Notes under the pieces: generated by a model
Told to the model about the DNA's origin: nothing
What the model saw: the letters and a program-made list of their open reading frames with translations, nothing else
Databases searched by the model: none
Assembly: GCA_029977605.1 (NCBI GenBank)
Contig: JAPOKN010000003.1
Coordinates: 1-51,134 of the forward strand
Length of the DNA: 51,134 nt
Source of the DNA: Methanobacteriota archaeon
Lineage (GTDB): Archaea; Thermoplasmatota; Poseidoniia; MGIII; CG-Epi1
Reading direction: 5' to 3'
Shown here: positions 7,948-17,401 of the stretch, one piece after another
Layout: each line of letters starts with the position of its first letter
How positions within the stretch are numbered: the stretch's first letter is position 1
Translations under genes and position numbers: made by a program

Positions 7948-9564
7948 TTAGATAATATCCTTAGGCCTATATTCGCCCCAGACCTTACGGAGTGAATTAC
8001 AAATTTCACCGAGACTAACTTTAGCATTAACAGCTTCAATTATGTGGGGAAGTAAATTTTCATCAGTAGTAGCGTATTGAGCTATCTTATCAATATATTC
8101 TTCTACATTTCCTCTTTTTTCTTTTAAAATTAATAATTTCCCAATTTTTTCTTTAATTAATTCTTCATTTATCTTCGTAACTTCACTCTTAGCGTCTTCC
8201 TCATCGATGTATTTGTTTACGCCTACTATGATTCTTTCGTTCTCTTCAATTTCTCTTTGATATTTGTATGCTGAATCCATGATTTGGGATTGAACCCATC
8301 CCTCTTCAATGCATTGTAGCATACCTCCATTCGTGTCAATTCTCTCTATAATCTCCATAGTGTTTGTAACTAGTTCTTCAGTCATACTTTCAATAGTATA
8401 AGATCCAGCAAGTGGGTCTATGGTGAATGGAATTCCGGATTCTTCGGCAATTATTTGCTGTGTTCGGAGGGCTACTCTAGCAGCTTTTTCAGAGGGTAAT
8501 CCTAAAGCTTCATCCATTGAATTGGTATGTAGACTTTGAGTCCCTCCTAAGACTGCAGATAAGGCTTGAATTGCGGTTCTAACTACGTTGTTGTGAGGTT
8601 GTTGTGCAGTTAGTGTAGATCCTCCAGTCTGAGTATGGAATCTTAGCATCATTGATTTCTCATTTTTAGCGTTGAATTCTTTTTTCATTATTCGAGCCCA
8701 AATTTGCCTTGCAGCTCTATATTTTGCTATTTCATGAAGAAAATCGTTGTGTCCGTTAAAGAAGAAAGCCATTCTTGGTGCAAAGTCATCGACATCCAAA
8801 CCTTTTTCGACGGCAGCTCTCGCATATGTTACTCCATTTGCAATAGTAAATGCTAATTCTTGTTCAGTACTACACCCAGCCTCTCTTATGTGATAACCAG
8901 AAACAGATATGGTATTCCATTTAGGTATGTTTTTACTACAATATTCGAATACATCAGTAGTTAATCTCATAGATTGCTCAGGAGGAAAAATGTACGTTCC
9001 TCTAGCAATATATTCTTTCAAAATATCATTCTGTATAGTTCCTCTAAGTTGAGATTCTTTCACTCCTTGAGATTGTCCGGTAGCAACGTACATTGCTAAC
9101 AACATTGATGCTGGAGCATTGATTGTCATACTAGTCGAAACGGTATCAAGTGGAACTCCATCAAACAATTGTTTCATATCTTCAATAGTATCAATTGCAA
9201 CACCAACTTTCCCTACCTCACCTTGTGACATTGGATCATCACTATCATATCCGATTTGTGTAGGTAGATCAAATGCTACAGATAATCCAGTTTGACCTTC
9301 ATCTAGTAAATATCTGAAGCGTTTGTTTGTTTCTTCAGCAGTACCAAAACCAGCGTATTGCCTCATGGTCCACATTTTACCTCGGTATCCAGTAGGATGT
9401 ATTCCTCGAGTATATGGGAAAGAACCGGGAAATTCGGGTTCTGTATTTTTCACGTCTTCTGGAACGTTAAGTCTTTCTCTTTCATCTAACAATGCTTCTT
9501 TTCTTTCAGGGTATTTCTCGAGAGTTGGTTTAAGTGTCTCATCTTCCCATTGTTTTTTACTCAT
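7948..9564 (-). CDS. mcmA1: methylmalonyl-CoA mutase, large catalytic subunit
   Basis: This 538-residue TIM-barrel subunit, with adenosylcobalamin, rearranges methylmalonyl-CoA to succinyl-CoA. Family segments include PYTRGIHPTGYRGKMWTMRQ, VAFDLPTQIGYDSDDP, STSMTINAPASMLLAMYVAT, VSGYHIREAG, and GGTQSLHTNSMDEALGLPSE. As in other archaea the chain stops before the B12-binding domain, which would be a separate small gene; it is not in this window. The start overlaps the upstream PlsC gene by 8 bases, so the two are translated from one mRNA. It completes propionyl-CoA conversion together with the carboxylase at 3646-5190. An isobutyryl-CoA mutase cannot be excluded. Confidence 0.93.
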   Translation of the reverse strand: MSKKQWEDETLKPTLEKYPERKEALLDERERLNVPEDVKNTEPEFPGSFPYTRGIHPTGYRGKMWTMRQYAGFGTAEETNKRFRYLLDEGQTGLSVAFDLPTQIGYDSDDPMSQGEVGKVGVAIDTIEDMKQLFDGVPLDTVSTSMTINAPASMLLAMYVATGQSQGVKESQLRGTIQNDILKEYIARGTYIFPPEQSMRLTTDVFEYCSKNIPKWNTISVSGYHIREAGCSTEQELAFTIANGVTYARAAVEKGLDVDDFAPRMAFFFNGHNDFLHEIAKYRAARQIWARIMKKEFNAKNEKSMMLRFHTQTGGSTLTAQQPHNNVVRTAIQALSAVLGGTQSLHTNSMDEALGLPSEKAARVALRTQQIIAEESGIPFTIDPLAGSYTIESMTEELVTNTMEIIERIDTNGGMLQCIEEGWVQSQIMDSAYKYQREIEENERIIVGVNKYIDEEDAKSEVTKINEELIKEKIGKLLILKEKRGNVEEYIDKIAQYATTDENLLPHIIEAVNAKVSLGEICNSLRKVWGEYRPKDII

Positions 9565-10273
9565 TTCTTGGCCTCTCGAAGCGTTTAATATATTTTAGCA
9601 TTTTGGCATGTAATTCATCAGATTTTTGTTTAGCTTCTCCAGGTTTAATTGTAATCGGATCTAGCCAAAAGCAGTAAACATTTGTTCTAATCTTATTCCT
9701 GTAAAAATCAATCATACTTCCCAAGACATCTTTATCATTTCCATTACTAGACCAATCCACACTTGGATTATCAAAACAAAATACTAGAGGCTGTATTGGC
9801 ATTCCACTATTTTCAGCAGCTTTGAAAACACCCATTTTGAAAGGATAAAGTTCTCCAAACGGAGAAGTTGTTCCCTCAGGGAATATCCAAAGGGGTTTGT
9901 TTACCGCATCCCATTTATTCAACTGGTCAATTACACTACTTCTCGATTTCTTCTTCTCTCTTTTTACCCATAAAACTCCAAGTTTTTGACCTATAGGTCC
10001 GAATAGTAGATAATCTTTAATTTCTCTTTTCGCAACAGCGCCGCCTGCTTTCAAAGCTAGAACAAGCACAGGATCAAGGTAGCTAGTGTGATTTGGAACT
10101 AGAAAGCCTGGTTGAGGTTTTCCGTGTACATAAATTTTTGTGTTATAACGTTTCATTAGCCTTCTACACCAATTCGTTACATTTTTGCGATATTCTTCTT
10201 GTGAATAAAAGGGAATTTCTAATCTAAGTCTGATTAAAATGTAAATGAAATATAATATTTCGATTATCCACAC
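9557..10273 (-). CDS. plsC: 1-acyl-glycerol-3-phosphate acyltransferase family (PlsC-like)
   Basis: This 238-residue membrane-associated acyltransferase is of the family that adds a fatty acyl chain to lysophosphatidate. An N-terminal hydrophobic helix (IIEILYFIYILI) precedes block I NHTSYLD (the H-x4-D catalytic pair) and block III FPEGTTS. The start used is a GTG at 10273, since no ATG precedes the hydrophobic helix. It overlaps mcmA1 by 8 bases. Acyltransferases of this type are unusual in archaea, whose lipids are ethers, but are reported from Marine Group II genomes. The substrate is not shown by sequence. A second family member lies at 42549-43238. Confidence 0.85.
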   Translation of the reverse strand: MWIIEILYFIYILIRLRLEIPFYSQEEYRKNVTNWCRRLMKRYNTKIYVHGKPQPGFLVPNHTSYLDPVLVLALKAGGAVAKREIKDYLLFGPIGQKLGVLWVKREKKKSRSSVIDQLNKWDAVNKPLWIFPEGTTSPFGELYPFKMGVFKAAENSGMPIQPLVFCFDNPSVDWSSNGNDKDVLGSMIDFYRNKIRTNVYCFWLDPITIKPGEAKQKSDELHAKMLKYIKRFERPRNE

Positions 10274-10315
10274 AGTATGCCTATGGCTTACTTGTTAAAA
10301 AGAAAACCTTTTACT

Positions 10316-10930
10316 CTAAATTAATGGAGCTTCGAAGTCGTCTATGGTTTCTTCAAGGTCTTCGTCTGCAGCTAATTCACCTCTTATTCTCAAGATTTCT
10401 CTTGATAATAACCAGTAAATTAAAGCTAGAGATCTTCTTCCTTTATTATTTCCAGGAATTACAATATCTACGTTGGTAGTTAGATTGTTAGAATCACACA
10501 TTGCAATTACAGGGATTTTAATGTTTGTAGCTTCTCTGAAAGCTTGTGCATCTGCAGCAGGATCAGTTAGAATAATTACTTTTGGTTCAATAAAGAATCG
10601 CATTTCTGGATTTGTTAATCTACCTGGAGTAAAACGTCCGGCAATACATTCGAACCCACAGCTTTCTGCAAACTTTTTTGCAGGTTTCCATCCATATTGT
10701 CTTGCAGAAACCACTAGTACATCTTTAGGGTCAAAATCTTTTAGGAATTGAGCAGCTTCTACTACTTTTTCAGAGGTCATATTGACGTTGAGTATCCTCA
10801 ATCCATCGTCTCTAACTTTGTAGACATAAGGCTCCATATCCTTACTTTTCTGTTTGGTTCCAATGTGGACTCCACAAGTGAGGAAAGTATCCTCATCGAT
10901 GAGCAGTTCTTTTGCTTCGACTTCGGTCAT
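10316..10930 (-). CDS. rps2: 30S ribosomal protein uS2
   Basis: This 204-residue small-subunit protein is of archaeal/eukaryotic form. Diagnostic stretches are FLTCGVHIGTKQKSKDMEPY, VSARQYGWKPAKKFAE, GRFTPGRLTNP, PKVIILTDPAADAQA, IPVIAMCDSNN and IPGNNKGRRSLALIYWLL. The C-terminus is acidic. It is the last gene of the rpoK-eno-rps2 operon; its ATG overlaps the enolase stop as ATGA. The same order is common in euryarchaea. Confidence 0.97.
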   Translation of the reverse strand: MTEVEAKELLIDEDTFLTCGVHIGTKQKSKDMEPYVYKVRDDGLRILNVNMTSEKVVEAAQFLKDFDPKDVLVVSARQYGWKPAKKFAESCGFECIAGRFTPGRLTNPEMRFFIEPKVIILTDPAADAQAFREATNIKIPVIAMCDSNNLTTNVDIVIPGNNKGRRSLALIYWLLSREILRIRGELAADEDLEETIDDFEAPLI

Positions 10931-12120
10931 AGGAATTTCTCGCTGATTCGGACCAGTTCATTAAGCTTTGCAATCCTTTCTCCACCCATAATTCCCGTTT
11001 TAATTGCGTGAGATTCAAAGGCAACGCCAAGGTGGGCAATAGACGAATCTGTAGTTTCTCCGCTGCGATGTGAGATAACTGTAGCCATCTCGGCACCTTT
11101 AGCCATTTCTACAGCTTTGATGGTATCTGTTAATGTACCTATTTGGTTTGGTTTAATCAAAATTGAGTTAGTTGATTTCTTTTCTATACCTTCTTTTAAT
11201 CTTTCAGAATTAGTAACGTACAGGTCATCCCCAATAATTAGAGAGTCCGTTTGATCAGTTAGAGATGCCCATGATTCAAAGTCGTTTTGGTCGAGTGGAT
11301 CTTCTACCGAGTGTAAATCATATTCTTCAATTAATCCCAACATGAAATCAACCTGTTCTTCAGGTGAAAGTGTCTGTTCCTTATACACATATTTTCCATT
11401 CTTATAAAATTCACTAGCAGCTACGTCTAAACCAGTTCTTACTTCAACTCCAGTTTCTTTCTGAACGTTATCAACAGCTTTTGTAACAAGTTCTAATGCT
11501 TCTACATTTTCTAATGGTGCAACCCAAGCACCTTCGTCACCTTTACCTAGCGCAATATTAGGAAATTTTCCTTTTAAAATTTTAGCTACTTCTTTATGAA
11601 CTGCAGCATTAGTTTCAATTGCAGTATTAACATCATTATCAAAAGAAGTAACTAGATATTCTTGAATATCTGTACCTCCAATCGCGTGAGCACCTCCGCC
11701 AAGTACGTTTGACATTGGAGCTGGAATCGAGTAAGATTTGGTTTTACTAACATGCTCGAATAGTGGAATATTTTTTGAGTCGGCTGCGGCTTTTGCACAT
11801 GCTAAGGATAGTGCTACAGTAATATTTCCACCTACATTTTGTAAATTTTTAGTTCCATCTTTATCTTTGATTGTTTGATCAAAAGTTTCTTGATCATTAG
11901 AGGCAATTCCTATTAGGGATGGAATGACGTTTTCTTTTGCATTACTTATTCCTAAATCGACATTATTTTTAGGCCAAGCTTGAGCCTCAAAGGTTCCTGT
12001 CGAAGCACCAGCTGGAGCTGCAGCTCTACCAAATCCTTCATTAGTTACAATGTCAGCCTCTACAGTAGGATTTCCTCGAGAATCTATGATTTTTCTAAGA
12101 TTAATGCCTTTGATAATCAC
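10927..12120 (-). CDS. eno: enolase (phosphopyruvate hydratase)
   Basis: This 397-residue glycolytic/gluconeogenic enzyme interconverts 2-phosphoglycerate and phosphoenolpyruvate. The N-terminal ARKIxDSRGNPT-like motif (LRKIIDSRGNPTVEADI), metal ligands in SVEDPLDQND and IIGDDLYVTN, the catalytic lysine in SILIKPNQIGTLT and SHRSGETTDSSIAHLG are all present. It is a little shorter than the usual 415-430 residues. The start is a GTG at 12120 overlapping the rpoK stop as GTGA, and the stop overlaps the rps2 start, so translation of the three genes is coupled. Confidence 0.97.
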   Translation of the reverse strand: MIIKGINLRKIIDSRGNPTVEADIVTNEGFGRAAAPAGASTGTFEAQAWPKNNVDLGISNAKENVIPSLIGIASNDQETFDQTIKDKDGTKNLQNVGGNITVALSLACAKAAADSKNIPLFEHVSKTKSYSIPAPMSNVLGGGAHAIGGTDIQEYLVTSFDNDVNTAIETNAAVHKEVAKILKGKFPNIALGKGDEGAWVAPLENVEALELVTKAVDNVQKETGVEVRTGLDVAASEFYKNGKYVYKEQTLSPEEQVDFMLGLIEEYDLHSVEDPLDQNDFESWASLTDQTDSLIIGDDLYVTNSERLKEGIEKKSTNSILIKPNQIGTLTDTIKAVEMAKGAEMATVISHRSGETTDSSIAHLGVAFESHAIKTGIMGGERIAKLNELVRISEKFL

Positions 12121-12299
12121 TTCTTTTCTCGATCAACAATATCAATAGGGATTGCATCTGTGTCGTATTCCATCTGTGCAATGATGACCGGATCGATGAT
12201 TTCTTCAGGTACTTTAATGTCTACAGGCGCTCCCATTGAAATCTGCAATGCTCTTGCTCCTATAACTCTGGCTTTTTCAAATCTTGAATGTTCTCTCAT
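12117..12299 (-). CDS. rpoK: DNA-directed RNA polymerase subunit RpoK (Rpb6/omega)
   Basis: This 60-residue assembly subunit of archaeal RNA polymerase is the equivalent of Rpb6 and bacterial omega. The core SRFEKARVIGARALQISMGA and the tail DPVIIAQMEYDTDAIPIDIV match the family, which is about 55-60 residues in archaea. It is the first gene of the rpoK-eno-rps2 operon. A minus-strand TATA-like TTTTATAG lies at 12346-12353, followed by a leader of about 25 bases. Confidence 0.96.
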   Translation of the reverse strand: MREHSRFEKARVIGARALQISMGAPVDIKVPEEIIDPVIIAQMEYDTDAIPIDIVDREKK

Positions 12300-12345
12300 T
12301 TTTGACCTTCCTAGTTACTAAGAAATTAGATTATTCGCTAGTGGT

Positions 12346-12371
12346 CCAACTATAAAAGACTTACTAAGTCT
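12346..12371 (-). promoter_or_regulatory. rpoK operon promoter with adjacent palindrome
   Basis: On the minus strand a TATA element (TTTTATAG, 12346-12353) lies about 47 bases before the rpoK ATG. Immediately upstream, 12357-12371 reads AGACTTACTAAGTCT, 7 perfect pairs around one central base. It covers the position where the BRE and activator sites lie in archaeal promoters, so it may bind a regulator of the operon. The remaining bases of this 203-base divergent gap hold the promoter of the surface-protein gene (TTTTTAAATAC, about 12421-12431) and nothing else that I recognise. Confidence 0.35.
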
Positions 12372-12502
12372 AATAATGTAAAAGAACTAAACTATCAAGT
12401 AGATTATTTTTTTTCAGAAGCTTTTTAAATACGTGTTACTATGAGTTTAGTTACCTTGTACCAATAGTTAAAGGTGTAATAGGTCGAAAAAAAGGTGAAA
12501 AA

Positions 12503-14548
12503 ATGGAACAAAAAATAAACAAATTGGGTGCTTTTGTAGCTACTTTAGCTTTGATTGCATCTGTTTTAGTAATGCCTAATGTAAGTGCCGGAGACGGAGA
12601 TTTATCTGTAACATTAGTAGGAGATAAAGGTCTAACTTCATACGGCGCAATGCACGGGCATGCAAGCTTCACAGGAAGTGTAACAAGTACTTCAGCTGAC
12701 GCAGATGATAATGTAACAATAACCACATCATTTTCTGAAGCTGGTTGGACAGATGATCAAGCATCAATCGGTTCCTGGGATGGTTCCACTTGTACTGTTG
12801 AAGGTACTGGAAGCCACGATTTCGGAACTCTTGATGGAACTTTAGATTTTTGTATTCAGGTTATGATTGAAGGAGATGTAAGCAACGGAGATTCTGCAGA
12901 AATGGTAGTATCTGTAAGCTCATCAAACTCAACAGCATTGGACACCAATGCACAAGTAATTGTTTCAGACTGGACATTTAGTACAGCAGATACAGATGCA
13001 AAAACATTCGCAGAATCTGACGCAGTCGGGGAAGACTGTGCTACTGCAATTAATTGTCACACATACACAATCACAATCCATAATAATAAGCTAGATGAAG
13101 ACGGCACTCCCGTTGCATTAAGCGATTCTGTTAAAATTAGTTACAATTCAGCTACACCTGGCTGGAGAATAGACAGTGATGATTCTGCTTGGGATGAAAT
13201 GGAAATGGAAGCAACTATTGGATACATAGATGCAGATTCCAGCTATGATTTTGAAATTGAAGTATCTTTATCCGGAAGTTATGCTTTAGCTTCATCTTAC
13301 GTAGGTAACTCTGTTCTAGCTTTCCAAGTTTCAGATGATAAAATAATCGATTTCGTAGAGTTTGAAGCCGTTGTAGAAGATAATTTTGCAGTAAGTGCTC
13401 AAGGTTCAGGTAATCAAGATGTAGACAATGGATGTTCAGATCAAGACTTCAAAGTTGATTGGGATGTTAGCGTAAAGAATTTCGGTAATTTGCCAGATGA
13501 TTTCACAGTTTCATTTGATACTTCTGATGCAGTTGCTGCAGCCTGGAGTGTTACTGGTGCTGATGACATGACAATTAGTAATATTTTACCTAAAGCTGAA
13601 GATGGAGTTTATGACTTCAATATAGAGATGGAAATTCCAAGTGGGTTAGCTGCAGGAACCAAACATGGTTTCACTATGACCGTTACCTCCGTAGGAGACT
13701 CATCACAAACTCAGACACAAGAGTTCAGTGCAACTGTAGTACAATGTTACGGAATTTCAATGACTGTTGATAAAACAACAGACAGTGCAGATCCTAGTGC
13801 TTCTTCTGATTTTACTGTTACAGTTACTAATGATGGTAACGGCGAAGATACAGTTTCATACATGACAATGGGAGCTCAAGCATGGGCACCAAGTCTTTCT
13901 GAAATGAGCTCAACTATAGCTTCAGGAGAAACTGGTCAAGTAGTTTTCACATTAACTGTACCTGCAGATTCAAGTGCAGCAGCTAAGAGCGGCATGGCTA
14001 TGGTACATGCTTATTCTGAAATATGTGGAGACGATACCTCTGACTGTGATTATGAAGCACATGTGTCAGTCGAACTTTCTTCAAACCAGGTCTTCGATAT
14101 TAGTGCAGGATACTATTACAATGCATCAATGGCAAGTGCTTCAGTTCAAGAAGGAATGGCTTTACAGTTGAAATTTAACGTTACAAATAATGGTAATGGA
14201 AACGACAATGTAGGTGTTGCATTAGCAAACGCACCATCTTGGGTAACTTTATCTCAAGATACTGTTTTAGTAGGTCCAGGCCAAGCTTCCACAGTTACAA
14301 TTGATATAATGGCTCCAGCCTCTGGAGGTCTAGGTTCCAATACATTCCAAATAATGGCAACATCATCAGACGAGACAACAACTTCAACTACTGGAGATTT
14401 CACAGTAACTGTTGTTGAGCAATCAACAGACAGTTCAGGTCCAACAACCGAAGAAGTCGATGATGATGAAGGTGGTTTACCAGGCTTTGGATTCCTCCCA
14501 GCAATAGCAGCTATTGGTGCTGTATTATTGCTACGCCGCAGGCTTTAA
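12503..14548 (+). CDS. secreted surface protein with PGF-CTERM anchor
   Basis: This 681-residue exported protein is of unknown specific role. Residues 1-30 form a signal peptide (LGAFVATLALIASVLVMPNVSA, then G). The body is a series of Ig-like beta-sandwich modules of the NEW3/CARDB type, seen as repeats such as FTVTVTNDGNGEDTVSY and KFNVTNNGNGNDNVGV. An acidic spacer (EEVDDDEGG) leads to PGFGFLPAIAAIGAVLLLRRRL, the tripartite PGF motif-membrane helix-arginine signal processed by archaeosortase A. It may therefore end as a lipid-anchored, possibly glycosylated, cell-envelope or S-layer protein. Many Asn-x-Thr/Ser sites are visible. A TATA box near 12421 and an AGGTG motif before the ATG support the start. 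The next gene is a paralogue. Confidence 0.85.
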   Translation: MEQKINKLGAFVATLALIASVLVMPNVSAGDGDLSVTLVGDKGLTSYGAMHGHASFTGSVTSTSADADDNVTITTSFSEAGWTDDQASIGSWDGSTCTVEGTGSHDFGTLDGTLDFCIQVMIEGDVSNGDSAEMVVSVSSSNSTALDTNAQVIVSDWTFSTADTDAKTFAESDAVGEDCATAINCHTYTITIHNNKLDEDGTPVALSDSVKISYNSATPGWRIDSDDSAWDEMEMEATIGYIDADSSYDFEIEVSLSGSYALASSYVGNSVLAFQVSDDKIIDFVEFEAVVEDNFAVSAQGSGNQDVDNGCSDQDFKVDWDVSVKNFGNLPDDFTVSFDTSDAVAAAWSVTGADDMTISNILPKAEDGVYDFNIEMEIPSGLAAGTKHGFTMTVTSVGDSSQTQTQEFSATVVQCYGISMTVDKTTDSADPSASSDFTVTVTNDGNGEDTVSYMTMGAQAWAPSLSEMSSTIASGETGQVVFTLTVPADSSAAAKSGMAMVHAYSEICGDDTSDCDYEAHVSVELSSNQVFDISAGYYYNASMASASVQEGMALQLKFNVTNNGNGNDNVGVALANAPSWVTLSQDTVLVGPGQASTVTIDIMAPASGGLGSNTFQIMATSSDETTTSTTGDFTVTVVEQSTDSSGPTTEEVDDDEGGLPGFGFLPAIAAIGAVLLLRRRL

Positions 14549-14559
14549 GGAGAAATTGA

Positions 14560-16569
14560 ATGTTAGGTAGTCGGCAATTTCTGCCATTTTTCGCAATTTC
14601 TTTGCTATTAGCCTCAGCTTTGGTTTTCATTCCAGCAAGTGCATCTTCTTCATTAAGCATAACAGTTGATGCTGATCACAATGAGTACTCGTTTGCTTCA
14701 GTTAATGGAACCGCTTCTTTTGTTGTCACTATTACAAACGACGGTGATGATGATTTCTCAAATGTAGCAATAGATTCTTCATTTGATGATGAAACTTGGT
14801 TGAAAGATAATGTAACATTCACCTATTCAGGCAACAATGCTACAGGTGGAATGGACTTAGGTGGTTTAGCTTCAGGAGCTCTTGCTCAGGTTACAGTAGA
14901 GGCCTTAGTAGGATATGGTGCAAAAATCGACATGTCTAAATTTGTTTACATGAATCTTGAAGTATCTGCTGATGGATTAGATTTTGATGTTGCAGATACA
15001 GTTATCGTAGTTTCAAATTGGAAAGCCTATCAGTCTGAGTTCCCAGGTTCTCCAGCAGTTAATACTTACGATATTGGTGATAGTTTTGACTACCAAATTA
15101 TGGTAGAAAATATTGCAGTAGATAGGTTACCAGGGGGTGGAACACAAGCTGCAGATATCATGGATTCAATCACCGTACAATTTGGAGGATTAGGTGGCTG
15201 GACAATATCCAGTGACGATCCAGCTTGGGATTCATTTCAAGGAGGAGTTCTGAATGGGCTTCAAGCAGGTCAAATTTACACATGGAATATCACAGTTGAA
15301 TTAAGCAGTAAAGTTAAGGCAGGAAGTGCAGATTTAGATTTCCAAGCTTTTAGTGTTGATCCTAGCGATCCTTTTGGTTTTCCATATTATCAACCATTCG
15401 GAATGATTAGTATTCCAGTTTCAGCTTCTGAGATGTTTGGAATTAAGCTAGATGGAGCTGGCAGTAGAGACGTAGATCTTAGTGCAGGCGCATCAGTGGC
15501 CGATTGGACAGTTAGAGTCAATAATCTTGGAAATACAGATGATGATTTCACAATCACTTGGGATGATCAAGGTGTTCCGTCAGGTTGGAGTCTAAATGTA
15601 GATACTTCAGGTCCTATGGTTACTGATTCTATTAGTTGGAATGGTTTTTACCAATTTGGAGTTGTTTTAAGTGTACCAAGTGATGCTTTGGCAGGATCCA
15701 CAGCTTCTTTTTCCATGAGTGCTTCTAGTAATGGAGATAGCACACAGACAGCTACACAAGAATTTACGGCAACAGTAAATCAACACTATGGAGTTTCTTT
15801 ATCAGTTGATTCAGAATCCAAAGAAAATAAGCCAGATCAAATAGTAGATTTCATCTTCAATATAACCAATACAGGTAACGGACAAGATACGTACAGTATA
15901 TCTGTAGAAGGTCCAGCAGTTTGGAATCCAGTATTGAGTCAGGATAATATCACAGTTGGAGCAGTTAGTGGTTCTCAATTCACTTTGTCAGTTACAATTC
16001 CTTCAGATAGAGACGCAGGAGCAAGTAGCGGAGATATGTTAGTAACAGTCACTTCATCAGATGGCGAATCCATGGCGAACTCTACAGTTTCAGCAACGAC
16101 CTCTCAGGTTTATGACATAGGATTAGGCTATGTCAGTGGGTCAGATGGTACAGTTTCAGTTACTCAAGAAACTCAAATTCTTTTGAAGTTGAATGTTACA
16201 AATAATGGTAATGGAATAGATAGTCTATCATTGGCTATGACTAACGCGCCAAGTTGGGCTTCTCTAGGGGCTGAAACTATCCAAATTGGTCGAGGGCAAA
16301 CACAGGCCATAACAATAACACTTTCACCTGACGCAGCAGCATTATCTGGAAGAGATTATACTTTCCAAGTAGTTGTTACTTCATCTGATGGTAGTGAATA
16401 TACTAGTCCAGATTTCTCAGCAAATATTGAAGTCAAAGAGACAACCGGTGGAGGAGAAGTTGAAGTAGAAGATATTGAGTCTGAAGACGATAGTTCTACA
16501 CCAGGTTTTGGATTAATAGCTTCACTCTTAGCATTAACTACATTGGTAGTTTTACGTAGAAGAGCTTAA
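14560..16569 (+). CDS. secreted surface protein with PGF-CTERM anchor (paralogue)
   Basis: This 669-residue protein has the same plan as the gene before it. It has a signal peptide (FFAISLLLASALVFIPASAS), Ig-like NEW3/CARDB modules (VNNLGNTDDDFTITW, FNITNTGNGQDTYSISVEG, LNVTNNGNGIDSLSLAM), an acidic linker, and the C-terminal archaeosortase signal STPGFGLIASLLALTTLVVLRRRA. It starts 11 bases after the first gene with AAGGAG ahead of the ATG, so the two are one transcription unit. The shared module order indicates tandem duplication followed by divergence; an extra proline/glycine-rich insertion is seen near residues 255-285. The role is probably envelope structure or adhesion; this is inferred. 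Confidence 0.85.
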   Translation: MLGSRQFLPFFAISLLLASALVFIPASASSSLSITVDADHNEYSFASVNGTASFVVTITNDGDDDFSNVAIDSSFDDETWLKDNVTFTYSGNNATGGMDLGGLASGALAQVTVEALVGYGAKIDMSKFVYMNLEVSADGLDFDVADTVIVVSNWKAYQSEFPGSPAVNTYDIGDSFDYQIMVENIAVDRLPGGGTQAADIMDSITVQFGGLGGWTISSDDPAWDSFQGGVLNGLQAGQIYTWNITVELSSKVKAGSADLDFQAFSVDPSDPFGFPYYQPFGMISIPVSASEMFGIKLDGAGSRDVDLSAGASVADWTVRVNNLGNTDDDFTITWDDQGVPSGWSLNVDTSGPMVTDSISWNGFYQFGVVLSVPSDALAGSTASFSMSASSNGDSTQTATQEFTATVNQHYGVSLSVDSESKENKPDQIVDFIFNITNTGNGQDTYSISVEGPAVWNPVLSQDNITVGAVSGSQFTLSVTIPSDRDAGASSGDMLVTVTSSDGESMANSTVSATTSQVYDIGLGYVSGSDGTVSVTQETQILLKLNVTNNGNGIDSLSLAMTNAPSWASLGAETIQIGRGQTQAITITLSPDAAALSGRDYTFQVVVTSSDGSEYTSPDFSANIEVKETTGGGEVEVEDIESEDDSSTPGFGLIASLLALTTLVVLRRRA

Positions 16570-16594
16570 AGCAACAATCTAAGCATTAGTCGCA

Positions 16595-17401
16595 ATGCAA
16601 GATAAATTAGACGAGTGGTTTGCAGAAGACTTTGGTAAAGGTGACTTTACATCTCAATCTGTAGTCGACAATAAACCGTGTGAAGCCAACGTAACAGGAG
16701 GTCCGGGAGTAATTTCAGGTCTAAAGATAGGTCTTGCCCTTCTAGAGCGACACGGTATTACTTATGCTACAGATTATAGCGATGGAGACACAATAGATTC
16801 ACCTCTAATTATTTCACTTAATGGTAGAGCTCATGATATCTTAGCAACCGAGCGTCTTTTACTAAATATTTTAAGTCACCTTAGTGGAATTTCAACACAC
16901 ACTAATATGATTGTAAAAATAGCCAAAGAGACGAATCCCAATGTAGAAATATTAGCTACAAGGAAAACACTTCCCGGGCTTAGAGATATTGAAAAAGAAG
17001 CAGTTGTCCACGGAGGAGGTCAGACACACCGCATGCGTTTAGATGATGCGATATTAATTAAAGATAACCATCTTAAGCTATCTAATAGCATAAAGGAATC
17101 TATCTCCCAGTCTAGGGAGAAGTATCCAGATTTAATGCTTGAAGTTGAGGCTGATAATGAAGAACAGGCTCTGGAAATAGCTGAATGCGGGGCGGACAGA
17201 GTTATGCTTGACAACTTTACTCCACTAGAAGCTGAAAAAACTATCAAAAAATTGAGACAAATTTCAAACATAGAAATTGAGATATCAGGTGGAGTAACTA
17301 TTGAAAATGTGGCTGAGTATGCAAAAAATACAGATTTTATAAGTCTAGGAAGCTTGACAATGTCATCATTACCGGTTGATTTTTCATTACATGTCATTTA
17401 A
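16595..17401 (+). CDS. nadC: nicotinate-nucleotide pyrophosphorylase (quinolinate phosphoribosyltransferase)
   Basis: This 268-residue cytosolic enzyme converts quinolinate and PRPP to nicotinate mononucleotide in de novo NAD synthesis. Family signatures are WFAEDFGKGDFTSQSV, LLNILSHLSGISTHT, ATRKTLPGLRDIEKEAVVHG, GQTHRMRLDDAILIKDNH, MLEVEADNEEQA, DRVMLDNFTP and EISGGVTIENVAEYA. The length is normal. It begins 25 bases after the second surface protein and its end overlaps tsr3 by 11 bases. NadA and NadB are not in the window. Confidence 0.96.
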   Translation: MQDKLDEWFAEDFGKGDFTSQSVVDNKPCEANVTGGPGVISGLKIGLALLERHGITYATDYSDGDTIDSPLIISLNGRAHDILATERLLLNILSHLSGISTHTNMIVKIAKETNPNVEILATRKTLPGLRDIEKEAVVHGGGQTHRMRLDDAILIKDNHLKLSNSIKESISQSREKYPDLMLEVEADNEEQALEIAECGADRVMLDNFTPLEAEKTIKKLRQISNIEIEISGGVTIENVAEYAKNTDFISLGSLTMSSLPVDFSLHVI

